This document shows positions 52,611-63,600 of a DNA stretch of 64,000 nt, piece by piece; positions within the stretch are counted from its first letter, which is position 1; every line of letters begins with the position of its first letter. This DNA is from Pedobacter panaciterrae (lineage in GTDB: Bacteria > Bacteroidota > Bacteroidia > Sphingobacteriales > Sphingobacteriaceae). Location of the stretch: the NCBI RefSeq assembly GCF_001636695.1, contig NZ_LGEL01000023.1, forward strand, positions 1 through 64,000, given 5' to 3'. A program made the translations under genes and the position numbers. The notes beneath the pieces were generated by a model, which was given only the letters and a program-made list of their open reading frames with translations, made no database searches and was not told the origin of the DNA.

Positions 52611-54122
52611 TTAAACTAATTTAATGGTTTCAAAAAAACCTTTTGATTCTAGAGCTGTTAAAAAGTGACTTACACATTCACAAAAGCCTTTTAATTCACT
52701 AAGGTCATCTCCCCATAAAATCCTGTCTTTTAGTACAGATATAACCAATTCGTCTCTATTTGCCGACATGCCCCATTTTTCCGACATTAACTTGGCAAAG
52801 TCATCATCAATGGTATAACTCCTCCCATTCAAAAGGCCTTTGTAGGCTTCGTTTGAATCTATTTCGCCTTTCATATATAGTATATATGCAGCAAAACCCA
52901 GACATACTCCATTTGGAACATAGCCATATTTTTCGTAGTGCTGAATAACTATTGGAACTGCCCGGATTCTGATTTTAGCAGTATCCTGAACACAAATACT
53001 TAGCCAGTCAAATTCAATGAATGGATTTCGGTATCGCTGTAAAACACTTGTACCGAACCCCTGAGCATCCGCTAAGGTGATTTCATCAGAAACAATAGCC
53101 ATTGCGATTTCCTGATTGATAAGCTTTTGCATAAAGGCATCAAAAATAGGGTCAGCCATAGCCTCCTTTACTGTTTTGAAACCTGCGACAACGCCTATTG
53201 CACAGGAAAGATTATGTGAGCCATTTAATAACCGCAATTTTAATTCACGAAATTTATCAATGTTCGGAACAACATATACATTTTCGAAAGCCTTTGAAAA
53301 AGACATGATTTCTTTACTCCGCTCACTAATTGTTTCAATGGCCCAAAGGCCAAATGTTTCACCCATGATCATCAGATCATCATTATATCCCAGTTCTTTC
53401 TCTAATTCGAGTTTCTCGCTCCCGGCAATCACCCCAGGGACAATTCTGTCTACCAGCGTATTGCAGAAATCATTATGCACATTCAACCAGAAAATAAAGT
53501 CCTTACTAAGATTGTTTTGAACAGCTAATTTATTTAATATCTCTTTGAGAATTGTTGCATTATCAGGAATAAGTTCCGTGGGTAAGATAACCAGCCCCCC
53601 ATCGGGCGAACCGCCACAGGCTTGAAAACGCGCATTTAAAAAACTTAAAAGTTTCGCCGGGTAGGATTGAGGAGGTTCAAGAGTGATCGAATCATTTTCG
53701 ACCATTACTATACCCCCCTCAGTAGTATTTGAAATGATGATGCTGAGTTCTGGATTATATGCACATGCCAGCACCTTTTCCCACTCATCCCTGGCATTTA
53801 GAATCCTGCTGATTGCCGTACAAATCACCCTTTCTTCAATAACCTGGGTACCATCTACACTCTTCATCACTAGTGTATAAAGATTGTCCTGGTCTTTAAA
53901 CGGTTGTATATCTCCGGTATCGGTAGATTTAACCATGACAACCCTTCCATTAAATTCTCCCTGTTTATTAGACCTATCTATGATGTAATCTATAAGGCCC
54001 CGGATAAACACCCCTGTACCAAATTGTAAAACCTTTTCAGGCAATTCAAATAACTTAGCATCGGGCAAATTGACTTTCTTTCCTGGTGTTATTTTTTCAA
54101 TATTCGCAATTGATAGCTTCAT
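52611..54122 (-). CDS. Mannitol dehydrogenase family oxidoreductase (tagaturonate reductase/mannitol 2-dehydrogenase-like)
   Basis: The 503-residue protein has FGTGVFIRGLID (NAD-binding loop), VMVKSTDTGD, TTEGG, LNVHNDFCNTLVDRIVPG and KLRLLNGSHN with the catalytic Lys and Asn/His. The family includes tagaturonate and fructuronate reductases and mannitol 2-dehydrogenase, which interconvert keto-sugar acids or fructose with polyols. In a fructose locus mannitol/fructose is more likely than hexuronate (inference). 14 bases before the GH32 gene. Confidence 0.85.
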   Translation of the reverse strand: MKLSIANIEKITPGKKVNLPDAKLFELPEKVLQFGTGVFIRGLIDYIIDRSNKQGEFNGRVVMVKSTDTGDIQPFKDQDNLYTLVMKSVDGTQVIEERVICTAISRILNARDEWEKVLACAYNPELSIIISNTTEGGIVMVENDSITLEPPQSYPAKLLSFLNARFQACGGSPDGGLVILPTELIPDNATILKEILNKLAVQNNLSKDFIFWLNVHNDFCNTLVDRIVPGVIAGSEKLELEKELGYNDDLMIMGETFGLWAIETISERSKEIMSFSKAFENVYVVPNIDKFRELKLRLLNGSHNLSCAIGVVAGFKTVKEAMADPIFDAFMQKLINQEIAMAIVSDEITLADAQGFGTSVLQRYRNPFIEFDWLSICVQDTAKIRIRAVPIVIQHYEKYGYVPNGVCLGFAAYILYMKGEIDSNEAYKGLLNGRSYTIDDDFAKLMSEKWGMSANRDELVISVLKDRILWGDDLSELKGFCECVSHFLTALESKGFFETIKLV

Positions 54123-54134
54123 AACATTTAAATT

Positions 54135-55166
54135 TTAGGGCACAGTAATAATAACCTTAATCGCCTGATCAGCATTCGCTTCAATAAATTTGTAGGCGTC
54201 ATGGTACTGGTCTAATGAGAAATACTGGGTAATCAAAGGCGATGTTTTTATAACACCTTTATCAACCAAGTCAATTGCTTCCAGATAGTCTTCATGACGA
54301 TACATCATACTGCCAATTACATTTAGCTCATGTTCTCCCAAAAAACCCATATTCACTACCGGATTCTGAACATAGACCCCGATGATAACCACGGTTCCAC
54401 CGTTTTCGACACCCCCGATAACTTCTGTTAGTGCAGATTGCGCACCCACCGCCTCAAAAGCGACCTGAAAACCTTCTTCACCGAAAACACGTTTAGTTGC
54501 ATCAGAAAAACTTTCTTTTGCCAGGTTGGCTGTATGTCTAATTCCGCAAACTTTTGCTTTCTCCAATTTAGAATCTACCAAATCAGTAATCATCACCTTC
54601 TTCGCACCTCTCGCTATTGCGAACTGGGCCACTAAGTTGCCGATGGTTCCGGCACCTGTTACCACAACATTTTTATCGTGAAGATCGCCGGCCCTTCTGG
54701 TTGAATGTGCGCCAACTGCAGCAGGTTCTATCATAGCAGCCTGATCATAAGTCATGGTATCGGGAATTAATACTGCACGGTCTTCTGGAATAATAAAATA
54801 TTCCTGTGCCGAACCTTCAGGCCCGGCGCATCCTTCTACCTTTAAATCCTGACAGACATTGTACTGCCCGCGCTTACATGCGGGGCATACACCACAAACC
54901 AAATGTGGCCTTGCGGTGGCTTTCATGCCCGGCTTTAATAAAGTTACATCAGCACCTACTGCGATCACTTCTCCACCGTATTCGTGGCCTTGTATCATCG
55001 GATAAGTATTTGCAAAGGGATGTTTCCCATAATACATATGTACATCCGAACCGCAAACGCCAACCCTGTGAATTTTCAATAAAATTTCGTTTGCTTTTAT
55101 CTCCCTGGGCGCCGCCACTTCCCTGATTTCTACTAATCCGGGTTTCTTTAAAACTGCTTGTTTCAT
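54135..55166 (-). CDS. Zinc-type medium-chain polyol dehydrogenase (sorbitol/xylitol type), copy 1
   Basis: The 343-residue protein has catalytic-zinc residues in GVCGSDVH and GHEYGGEV, the structural-zinc loop CGVCPACKRGQYNVC, and the nucleotide-binding GAGTIGNLVAQFA. Strand 2 ends VMITDLVDSK, where an acidic residue favours NAD. It oxidises a polyol such as sorbitol to a ketose. Nearly the same length and order as its neighbour at 55185. Confidence 0.9.
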   Translation of the reverse strand: MKQAVLKKPGLVEIREVAAPREIKANEILLKIHRVGVCGSDVHMYYGKHPFANTYPMIQGHEYGGEVIAVGADVTLLKPGMKATARPHLVCGVCPACKRGQYNVCQDLKVEGCAGPEGSAQEYFIIPEDRAVLIPDTMTYDQAAMIEPAAVGAHSTRRAGDLHDKNVVVTGAGTIGNLVAQFAIARGAKKVMITDLVDSKLEKAKVCGIRHTANLAKESFSDATKRVFGEEGFQVAFEAVGAQSALTEVIGGVENGGTVVIIGVYVQNPVVNMGFLGEHELNVIGSMMYRHEDYLEAIDLVDKGVIKTSPLITQYFSLDQYHDAYKFIEANADQAIKVIITVP

Positions 55167-55184
55167 AATAGGTCTTCTTTAAAT

Positions 55185-56222
55185 CTATTTTTGAGCTACA
55201 TCTATCATTACTTTTAACGATTTATCTCCTTGCTGTTCTATAAAATGATAAGCATCCAGATACTGACTAAAAGGAAACCGGCTGGTAATAAGCGGCTCTG
55301 TAATTAATTTGCCTTCTGCAATAAACGTAACGGCCTCTTCGTAGTCCTGGTGACGATACATCATACTTCCAAGTACATTCAATTCATGTTCACCTAAAAA
55401 ACCCATATTCACAATAGGATTCTCTTCAAATACACCAACAATGATAACGGTCCCACCATTCTCCACACCTGCAATCAGGTCAGTAACCGCTCCTTGCGCT
55501 CCTGCAGCCTCAAAGCCTACCTGAAAACCTTCATCTCCAAAAACACGCCTGGCTGCGTCAGGAAAATCTTCTTTGGACAAATTTGCCGTTTCTGTGATAC
55601 CGCATTGTCTTGCCACTCCAAGTCTGAAGTCACTCTTAGCAGTAGTGAGTAATACTTTTTTGGCACCTCTGGCGATAGCAAACTGTGCGATCAGATTCCC
55701 GATGGTTCCAGCCCCCGCCACTACTACATTTTTGCCATGAAGATCGCCGGCCCTCAGCGTGGAATGTGCACCCACTGCTGCAGGCTCTATCAACGCAGCC
55801 TGTTCGTAAGAAACATTATCCGGAACGGTAACGATACGGTCTTGGGTCACTACAAAATATTCCTGTGCCGAGCCATTTGCGACAAAACCCTGAACTGTTA
55901 AATTTTGGCACACATTGTATTGACCTCTTAAACATGGCGGGCAGTGACCACATACCACCTGCGGACGTGCGGTAGCTTTCATACCTGGTTGTACTGCGGT
56001 AACATTACTGCCAATTTTCACCACTTCACCGCTATACTCATGCCCCTGAATAACGGGGTATTTTGTAACAAACGGATGTTTACCATGAAAAACATGAATA
56101 TCTGAACCACATACCCCTATCTTTTGTATGCGTAATAATATTTCATTTTCTTTTAATTCTCCCGGCATCGGGATATCCCTGAATTCGATTTCTCCAGGAG
56201 TTGTTAATACTGCTTGTTGCAT
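55185..56222 (-). CDS. Zinc-type medium-chain polyol dehydrogenase, copy 2
   Basis: The 345-residue tandem paralogue keeps GVCGSDIH, GHEYSGEV, the four-Cys loop CGHCPPCLRGQYNVC and GAGTIGNLIAQFA. After strand 2 it reads LLTTAKSDFR in place of the acidic residue of copy 1, with an Arg nearby, which may change NAD to NADP preference (inference). 18 bases upstream of copy 1. Confidence 0.9.
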   Translation of the reverse strand: MQQAVLTTPGEIEFRDIPMPGELKENEILLRIQKIGVCGSDIHVFHGKHPFVTKYPVIQGHEYSGEVVKIGSNVTAVQPGMKATARPQVVCGHCPPCLRGQYNVCQNLTVQGFVANGSAQEYFVVTQDRIVTVPDNVSYEQAALIEPAAVGAHSTLRAGDLHGKNVVVAGAGTIGNLIAQFAIARGAKKVLLTTAKSDFRLGVARQCGITETANLSKEDFPDAARRVFGDEGFQVGFEAAGAQGAVTDLIAGVENGGTVIIVGVFEENPIVNMGFLGEHELNVLGSMMYRHQDYEEAVTFIAEGKLITEPLITSRFPFSQYLDAYHFIEQQGDKSLKVMIDVAQK

Positions 56223-56254
56223 AATTTTAAGATTTATAATTTATAAAAATTAGT

Positions 56255-57622
56255 TTATAGGCTTTTTGGGCTCTTACCTTGGCGCCAATGCTCTTCAATT
56301 TGTTCAAGTGTTTTTCCTTTGGTCTCAGGGATATAATAATAACCCCATATCAATCCAAGAATACATACGCCCGCATATAGGCAAAACGTTCCGCCAATGC
56401 CGATACCATTAACCAGTGTTAAAAAAGTGAATGCAATAATGGCATTAAAACCCCAGTGGGCTAATGAACCGATACTCATACCAAGTCCTCTTACCTTGAT
56501 TGGAAAAATCTCGCTGATAAGCAGCCAGCCCAACGGAGAAAGACTAATGTTAATAAATATGATGAAGCTTACGATGCTTAAAACAGACAGATAGATCAGG
56601 CTTGTACCTAATTCGTCTTTGAATAAAAAGCAGATTCCCGCAATTGCCAAGGAAGGTATCATACCGATAATGCCAATCATATATAATTTCCGCCTACCTA
56701 CAGAATCAAGAAATATAATGGAGACCACGCAGGCAAGTACATTGACAACCCCAATAATTATTGCAGGTATAATAGATGCCGCGTTACTGGTTATGCCGGC
56801 CATTTTAAAGATGATTGGTGAATAGTAGATAATTGTATTGACACCGGAAAATTGCTGAAAGAAGAAGATTCCGACTGTAATGATCAAAGCTGGTCTTAAC
56901 CAGGGTTTAAAAATTTCCCTGATATTGGAACTCTGTTGAGAGCCAAGGGCATGCTCTTTGAGCATTTCATCGTAGACATCTTTGACCATTTCAGGTTCTT
57001 CAATGCTACTGATTACTTTTTTACCCTCTTCCAGACGATTTTTTGAAATTAACCACCTGGATGTCTCGGGCAGAAAAAACATACCTATCAGCAGAACAAT
57101 AGCGGGAAACACCCCTACTAAAAACATCCATCGCCAGGATTCGGGATTGCTATTGTCAGAAAATGCATAATCTGCGATATACGAGGCAAGCAGACCGATT
57201 GTTATCATGAGCTGATTTAACGTTACCAACATTCCGCGCTTTGACGCAGGTGCTATCTCTGCGATGTACATTGGTACAACATATGAGGTGATGCCAATGG
57301 CAACTCCAACAACCGCACGCATTACCACCAATAATGTAAATGAATGCGCGTAGCCACAGCCAACAGCACCAATCGCAAAAATTATTGCATTTATTATGAT
57401 CATTTTTTTCCGGCCCAGATAATCGGATAACTTTCCGCTGGTAATCGCTCCCATAACGGCGCCAATGAGCACAGAGGTCGTGAGCCATTCGATTTCACCA
57501 TCGTTTAGTTTAAAGTCATCGCGTAAAAATGGCAAGGCCCCGGATATTACACCGGTATCAAAGCCAAATAAAAGTCCGCCCGTGGCAGCAATTATCGCTA
57601 TAAGTAATACTCTAGTTTTCAT
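56255..57622 (-). CDS. Sugar-porter family MFS transporter
   Basis: The 455-residue protein has twelve membrane helices and the sugar-porter marks: GFDTGVISGAL in helix 1, SDYLGRKK in loop 2-3, FLDSVGRRK in loop 8-9 and PETKGKTLEQIEEHW at the end. It imports a hexose or polyol by proton symport across the inner membrane. The position between ROK kinase and polyol dehydrogenases suggests fructose, mannitol or sorbitol. Confidence 0.92.
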   Translation of the reverse strand: MKTRVLLIAIIAATGGLLFGFDTGVISGALPFLRDDFKLNDGEIEWLTTSVLIGAVMGAITSGKLSDYLGRKKMIIINAIIFAIGAVGCGYAHSFTLLVVMRAVVGVAIGITSYVVPMYIAEIAPASKRGMLVTLNQLMITIGLLASYIADYAFSDNSNPESWRWMFLVGVFPAIVLLIGMFFLPETSRWLISKNRLEEGKKVISSIEEPEMVKDVYDEMLKEHALGSQQSSNIREIFKPWLRPALIITVGIFFFQQFSGVNTIIYYSPIIFKMAGITSNAASIIPAIIIGVVNVLACVVSIIFLDSVGRRKLYMIGIIGMIPSLAIAGICFLFKDELGTSLIYLSVLSIVSFIIFINISLSPLGWLLISEIFPIKVRGLGMSIGSLAHWGFNAIIAFTFLTLVNGIGIGGTFCLYAGVCILGLIWGYYYIPETKGKTLEQIEEHWRQGKSPKSL

Positions 57623-57645
57623 TGGTTCTAAGTGGTTAGTATGAT

Positions 57646-58623
57646 TTACGATATTAAAATATTGCTGCTCATGGCAGCTAATGAAAGTGCTGCTATATCC
57701 CCTATCTCCTCTTTTAGGCCCGCAGGAACAATCCGGCAGGCAGCGCGTGATCCTAAATAGGTTTCCTGCTCAATTATTTCCATCATTTTAGGTTCAAGAA
57801 GTGATTGTGCCCTACCGAAGATACTTCCCAGAATAATGACCTCCGGGTTTAATACATCAATTAAAATCGACAATCCCTTGCCTAAGTAAGTTGCACAGGT
57901 TGTATAAATATCCAATGCCAATGCGTCATTGTTATTGGCTGCTTCAGCAACGGTCTTGGCGGTAAGACTTGGCAGATCGTGTATAGATTCACAAAAAGAT
58001 ACTTTTTCTCCCATCTGGAATCGCTCACGTACCTTTATTTGTGCAAGTTGGGCAATTCCGCCCCCACTGCACCAGCCTTCAAACGAGCCGGCTTTACCAA
58101 AGCCCACAGGCCCATTACCTGATAACCTTAAATGGCCAACTTCCCCCGCCAGGTCTGACGTACCGGAATATAATTTTCCATCCAGTATAAGGCCGGCACC
58201 CATACCGGTACCAAACGTTAAAAAGATAACATTGCTAAAACCTGATCCGGCACCAAATTTCCACTCGGCTACTGCGCAGGCGTTGGCGTCATTTTGCAGT
58301 AAAGCTTTTTTGCCAAATCTCTTTTCTGTCATTTCAACAATCGGAATATTATCCCATCCCGGCAAATTGGGAGGTGACAGGATCAGACCAAGTTTACTAC
58401 TCAGCGGGCCACCACAACTAATACCTATCCCCTTGATGTGCTGCTGATCAATGTGATTATTTACCAATAACATTTCAGCATGCGAGAACAACAATTCAAT
58501 CATCTCATATGCAGGTTGGGTAGTTTGAAGAATTGTCTTGTCCACAATAACTAATTTTTGTCCTTCCAATTTTCCAAGAACTATAGCACACTTGGTGCCT
58601 CCAATGTCAAAGCCTAATAGCAT
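57646..58623 (-). CDS. ROK-family sugar kinase (probable fructokinase)
   Basis: The 325-residue protein has the phosphate loop LGFDIGGTKCAIVLG, the LQNDANACAVAEWKFGAG catalytic Asp, TFGTGMGAGLILDGKL and EVGHLRLS. The usual four-Cys zinc motif is missing; GWCSGGGIAQ stands in its place. Start at 58623 (MLLGF). It phosphorylates the sugar brought in by the adjacent MFS; fructose is the best guess from context. Confidence 0.88.
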   Translation of the reverse strand: MLLGFDIGGTKCAIVLGKLEGQKLVIVDKTILQTTQPAYEMIELLFSHAEMLLVNNHIDQQHIKGIGISCGGPLSSKLGLILSPPNLPGWDNIPIVEMTEKRFGKKALLQNDANACAVAEWKFGAGSGFSNVIFLTFGTGMGAGLILDGKLYSGTSDLAGEVGHLRLSGNGPVGFGKAGSFEGWCSGGGIAQLAQIKVRERFQMGEKVSFCESIHDLPSLTAKTVAEAANNNDALALDIYTTCATYLGKGLSILIDVLNPEVIILGSIFGRAQSLLEPKMMEIIEQETYLGSRAACRIVPAGLKEEIGDIAALSLAAMSSNILIS

Positions 58624-58870
58624 AGTATTTATTTTTCTGCGCACAGCGCATTAATTTTTGATTTAAATTTCACTTTATTATGATCTGCATGAAACCTCAG
58701 ATAATCCATTTTACTCGCTGGCGTATACAACCGAGTTTACTTTTTAAAGGCATCACCGTCTAGCTTTTGTTATTTGCACTTTAGGATCGTATTTAGCGCT
58801 TAACTGCATTTTAAGTAGGATCGGCAACTGGTTCATAAGCAATATTTATAGCATATTTTAAGAAAGAGAT

Positions 58871-58907
58871 AATTTCAGGCACCCATGTATCGCAGGTGCC
58901 TGAAATT
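58871..58907 (-). terminator. Hairpin between SusD and ROK genes
   Basis: Perfect 13-bp arms AATTTCAGGCACC and GGTGCCTGAAATT with an 11-base loop, 3 bases after the SusD stop. The T-tract is poor (ATTATCTCTTTCTT), so it may partly terminate and set the SusCD to enzyme ratio. Confidence 0.7.
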
Positions 58908-58910
58908 GTT

Positions 58911-60626
58911 TTAATAACCGGGGTTTTGTTTATATAATCCCAGACTAAAGTTGATCTGATTTAAAGGGATCGGCAGGTATTCGTCACGGTTTTTCTGGAA
59001 ACGTGCTGTTTTTAGATAAGGTTTTTTAACCGATTCACGTGACAGATAACTATTGATAAAAGTATCTGCTATCCCCCACCTAACCAAGTCAAAGAAACGA
59101 TTGCCTTCCATCGCAAATTCCATACGCCTTTCGTACCTCAGGGCTTCCCTGGCAAAAGTATTCGTCCATACACAGTTTACGCCGGGCTGATAGGTGGTCA
59201 TCTTAAATTTAGACGAGAAGCTACCATCGGCTCTTTTTAGTCGACCTGTACTGTTTGCAGCACGTTGCCGTATTTGATTTATCAATGCCAGCGCGTCATT
59301 TTCCCTGTTCAGCTCTATCAGTGCTTCAGCCTTCCATAAGAGTACATCAGCATATCTAATCAGTTCCCAGTTCTTGGAACTTGACATGAAAGGAGGAATT
59401 CTTTGAAATGACGGATCGTTTGGAGGGCACATATCTTTAAGGCTTGCGTAGGCTCCATACGTTGCGGGCGCACGTGTCCAGGAAACAGAAAAGATATAAT
59501 TAGGGCTGTACTTAAAGGGATGGCCTGGTATGGCAACACTATGCTCCAATCGCGGGTCAAAATTATAATTTAAGAATTCCGTGCCCTCTTTTGGATCACC
59601 GGTTTCATAGCCAGAAAATAACGGCAGTCCATTTTCATCTGTTTTAAACGCATTTACCATATCCTGACTCGGAACGTGGAAACCACAGCAGCCAAATTCA
59701 GAATTCAAGGTATAAGATAGGGCATGTCCCATATCTATCCTACCGTACTTGGTACCGTCATTTTTTGAGTATTGAATTGCAAAAACTGATTCAGGTCCGT
59801 TCTCGGTCTCGGCAAGAAAGTTATCTCCTATGTCTGCCGCCAGCGAATACCTGCCACTACCAATAACAACATCGCAATTCTGTACAACCTGTTCTAATAA
59901 TACCTGATCTTTAGAGGTGACATTGTGCTTGTCATCCTGCTTGTACGCCTGATACAATAAGGTTTTAGCCAATGCAGCGGTGGCTGTATACTTATTCACC
60001 CGTCCAACCTCCGCTTGAGTTTCCGGCAGGTTGTCTGCTGCAAATTTAAAGTCTGCTGCAATCATGGACCAAAGTTCGTCATTTGTGAATTCATCATTTG
60101 GTATTTTGATGTAATCATCCTTACTGTCAGTCTCGTCTATGTAGGGAAACTTATTGTAAAGGATTTTCAACATAAAATACCAGTTTGCCCTTAAAAATCT
60201 GAGTTCGGCCTGTCTGCTTTTTTTATTAGGAAAACTTCCTTCGTCTATTGCATTTACGCGTACCAAGGCATCATTAGCCCGAGCGATCCCGTTATATATC
60301 TGGGCCCACATTTGATCAGTGTAGGTATTATCTGGCCTGTTGGTGACAAATTGTTCATAATCATTCCAACCACTGTTGTCGCCCAATCCATCACCACCTT
60401 TCAAGGCATCACCGCTCCTCATACTCCCCCAGGACCACAAAGTATTTGGAGTGACAATACTTTCATTTCCCAATGATGAATAGGCACTTATAACCATTTT
60501 TTCAATATTTTCCGGCGAGTTAAGATCCTCGCCCGACACCACCCCTTGTGGTTTCAGGTCAAGTTCATTCTTACAGGATATACTCATAATTAGTATGAAT
60601 ATTCCGAGTGTAATATATTTTTTCAT
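58911..60626 (-). CDS. SusD/RagB-family glycan-binding lipoprotein
   Basis: The 571-residue lipoprotein (lipobox SISC, Cys 18; LDLKPQG follows) has the TPR-like SusD core: WAQIYNGIARANDALVRVN, KKSRQAELRFLRANWYFML, WELIRYADVLLWKAEALIEL, LALINQIRQRA and an RRMEFAMEGNRFFDLVRWG end. It is the surface lid of the SusC channel and binds the oligosaccharide. 18 bases after SusC. Confidence 0.93.
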   Translation of the reverse strand: MKKYITLGIFILIMSISCKNELDLKPQGVVSGEDLNSPENIEKMVISAYSSLGNESIVTPNTLWSWGSMRSGDALKGGDGLGDNSGWNDYEQFVTNRPDNTYTDQMWAQIYNGIARANDALVRVNAIDEGSFPNKKSRQAELRFLRANWYFMLKILYNKFPYIDETDSKDDYIKIPNDEFTNDELWSMIAADFKFAADNLPETQAEVGRVNKYTATAALAKTLLYQAYKQDDKHNVTSKDQVLLEQVVQNCDVVIGSGRYSLAADIGDNFLAETENGPESVFAIQYSKNDGTKYGRIDMGHALSYTLNSEFGCCGFHVPSQDMVNAFKTDENGLPLFSGYETGDPKEGTEFLNYNFDPRLEHSVAIPGHPFKYSPNYIFSVSWTRAPATYGAYASLKDMCPPNDPSFQRIPPFMSSSKNWELIRYADVLLWKAEALIELNRENDALALINQIRQRAANSTGRLKRADGSFSSKFKMTTYQPGVNCVWTNTFAREALRYERRMEFAMEGNRFFDLVRWGIADTFINSYLSRESVKKPYLKTARFQKNRDEYLPIPLNQINFSLGLYKQNPGY

Positions 60627-60644
60627 ACAATCTTACTTAAAGGT

Positions 60645-63600
60645 TTAAAATGATAAATCCAGACCTAGGGTCGCGATAACTGGTTGCGGGTATCCATTGC
60701 CGGGATTCTCCGGATCCGGTGCCGTATAATTCTTGCTCTTAATGGTTAAGAGATTCAATGCCTGCACAAAAACCCGTGCGTTGCCCAACTTTATCGAATG
60801 AAGTACATTTTTGAGATTGTATCCAATCTGCAGATTCCTCAATTTTAAATAAGACCCGTTTTCGACAAAATAAGTAGATGTCCTCCCTTCGTTGTTGTTG
60901 TTGGCCAATGTTAAAGCAGGAATTGTCGAATTGTTGTTTGACGGTGTCCAGGCATTTAATGCCCGGTTTCCCCAATTAGAGCCGGGCCACAGTGAAGAGA
61001 AATCTGTAAATGTTTTATACGAGTTGTAAACGTTTATGCCCTGAACTCCCTGAAAAAATGCACTAAAGTCGAAGTCCTTGTATTTTATGTTGAAATTTAG
61101 CCCATATACAAAATCCGGAACACCGCTATTGATGTATTTTTGGTCTCTGTCGTTTATAATATTATCCCCGTTAAGATCTCGGTAACGTATCCTACCGAGG
61201 CCTTTGCCAGGCTGAGCGGGTGAATTGGCAATTTCATCTTCGTTTTGAAACAAACCATCAGCCACATAGCCAAATGTAGAAGTTATAGCTTGACCTATGA
61301 TTACCTGATCGGTACCGTTACCTGGGTAGGCAGTCAATACACTAGAAGGGAGTTTGGTAACTTTATTTACATATTTTGATGCATTAGCACTTACTGTTAA
61401 GTTCCAGTCACTATTTATTCTCTTATCATATGTTACTAAAGCTTCAAAGCCTTTGTTTCGCATCGACGCACCATTGAAAGTCTGAAAACCACCTTCACCT
61501 ATTACAGCAAGGTAACCCGGGCGTATAAGAATATCGGAAGTGTTTTTAACAAAATATTCGAAACTACCAGAAATAAGCTGATTAAATAACCCAAAATCCA
61601 GACCATAGTTCAGCTCTTTTGTAGACTCCCACTTCAAGGAGCTGTTTCCTCTCTGAATTTTCACGAAACCGGATGGTAATGTTCCGGTAACCGTCCCCCC
61701 AATATCGTATGCGGTCCCCCCGTCGCGATCAAATACATGATCGGTACCATATATTGCCCGGTAAAGGTCATAAGTATCATAGTTACCTATTTCTTGGTTT
61801 CCGGTATTACCATAACTCACTCTCAGTTTAAGGTCTGAAATAAAGGGCAGGCTTTTCATAAATTTTTCCTGGCTTATGCGCCATCCGATTGAGCCTGCTG
61901 GAAAAGTGCCATATTGGTTATCAGTACCAAACCTTGAAGAACCGTCTCTTCTTATTGTGAGAGATGCAAGGTATTTGCCGTCATAACTATAATTTGCTTT
62001 TGCAAAATAAGAGAGGAGAGAGCTCGCTGAGCCACTTCCTCCGTTATTAATATTAGCTGTGCCCACATCAAGATAAGCATAGTCGATATCCTCTAATGCC
62101 AATCCCTGACGACTTCCGAAAAAGCCCTGATTCATAAACTTGATAGATTCCTGCCCCAAAAGCAAGTCGATATGATGTTTCCTTACATCAACCGCATAAT
62201 TGATTTGATTCTGCCATAACACATTACCATCATAATCTTGGTTATTTTGCGCGAGATTTGATTCGTCTTTTAGAAAGCCCGACACATATGACTTCCTCAG
62301 CGTCCTGGAATAGGTTCCATTATAATCCAGCCCCAGGCTTGTTCTAAAATGTAAATTAGGTATAATGGTGAGGTCAGCGAATACGTTGCCTATAATTCGG
62401 CCAAAATAATTCCTGTTTTGTTTATTGTCCTCAATTAAGCGCACTGGATTATGTCGATCTGTCATTCCCGGCGCCGGACCACCCCAGCCACCATCCACTG
62501 TATGGATGGGAACAATACGTTGTTGTACCAATGCGGTGAATAAAACATCACCGGTTGGTATAAGTGCATTTGTAGCATAGGTAGCATTTAAGTTTTCACC
62601 TATCTTTAGTTTGCCATTGAAAAAATTGAAATCTGTATTAATGCGTGCGTTTAATTTCTTCGCTTGCGTTTCGCGCACAATACCATTGTTCTGTAAATAA
62701 CCTAGTGAAAAAAAAGTATTTGTTTTTTCTCCACCGTTGGACAAGGAAATATTATAATTCTGAATCACGGATGCCTGTGATATTTCATCGTACCAATTCG
62801 TATTTGCAGGTCTCATTGTTTTGGCCGCATCAATGTATTCTGGCAGAATGACTGCATTAAGTACCGGATTATCAAAATTATTGTTCCAGTCATATTTATA
62901 AATCTGATTATTATTCGGATTAAGTCTATCATTTACGGCCGCTTGCCAATAGGCCTTGCCCCGGTCATTGGTATTCAGCATATCAATTGGACTGGTATAG
63001 TACTGAACAGATGAAGATCCATTCACATCTACTCGACTAACACCCTTTTTGGCCTTTTTTGTCGTTATAATAATGACGCCATTGGCAGACCTGGATCCGT
63101 AAATAGAAGCTGAGGAAGCATCTTTTAATACTTGAATGGATTCTATATCGTCTTGATTAAGTTCCTGCAGACCTCTTTTGGTTGGTATACCGTCAATGAC
63201 ATAAAGAGGGTCATTGTTTCCCAATGTTCCGACACCCCTTATTCTTACGGTCGCACTACCACCGGGGCTTCCATCGGTATTTATTGTCACACCAGGGATG
63301 CGACCTTGTAGCGATTTAACAGGGTTTCCAACACGTACACTTTTGATGTCCTCCATTTTTACCACCGATACAGCACCTGTCAAATCTGCTTTTTTCTGGG
63401 TTTGATAACCTGTTACAACAACTTCAGATAAGCTTCCTGATTGATACTCTAAGGCAACGGTGATTGGGCTTCCATCTTCAGGCACTCGAATACTCTCTGG
63501 TTTCATTCCTACATAGGAAATGTTAAGGATATCATTTGTATTTGCGGATATAGAGAATTTGCCTTCCTTATCAGTCGTAACTTGTTGAGTTGCACTTTTG

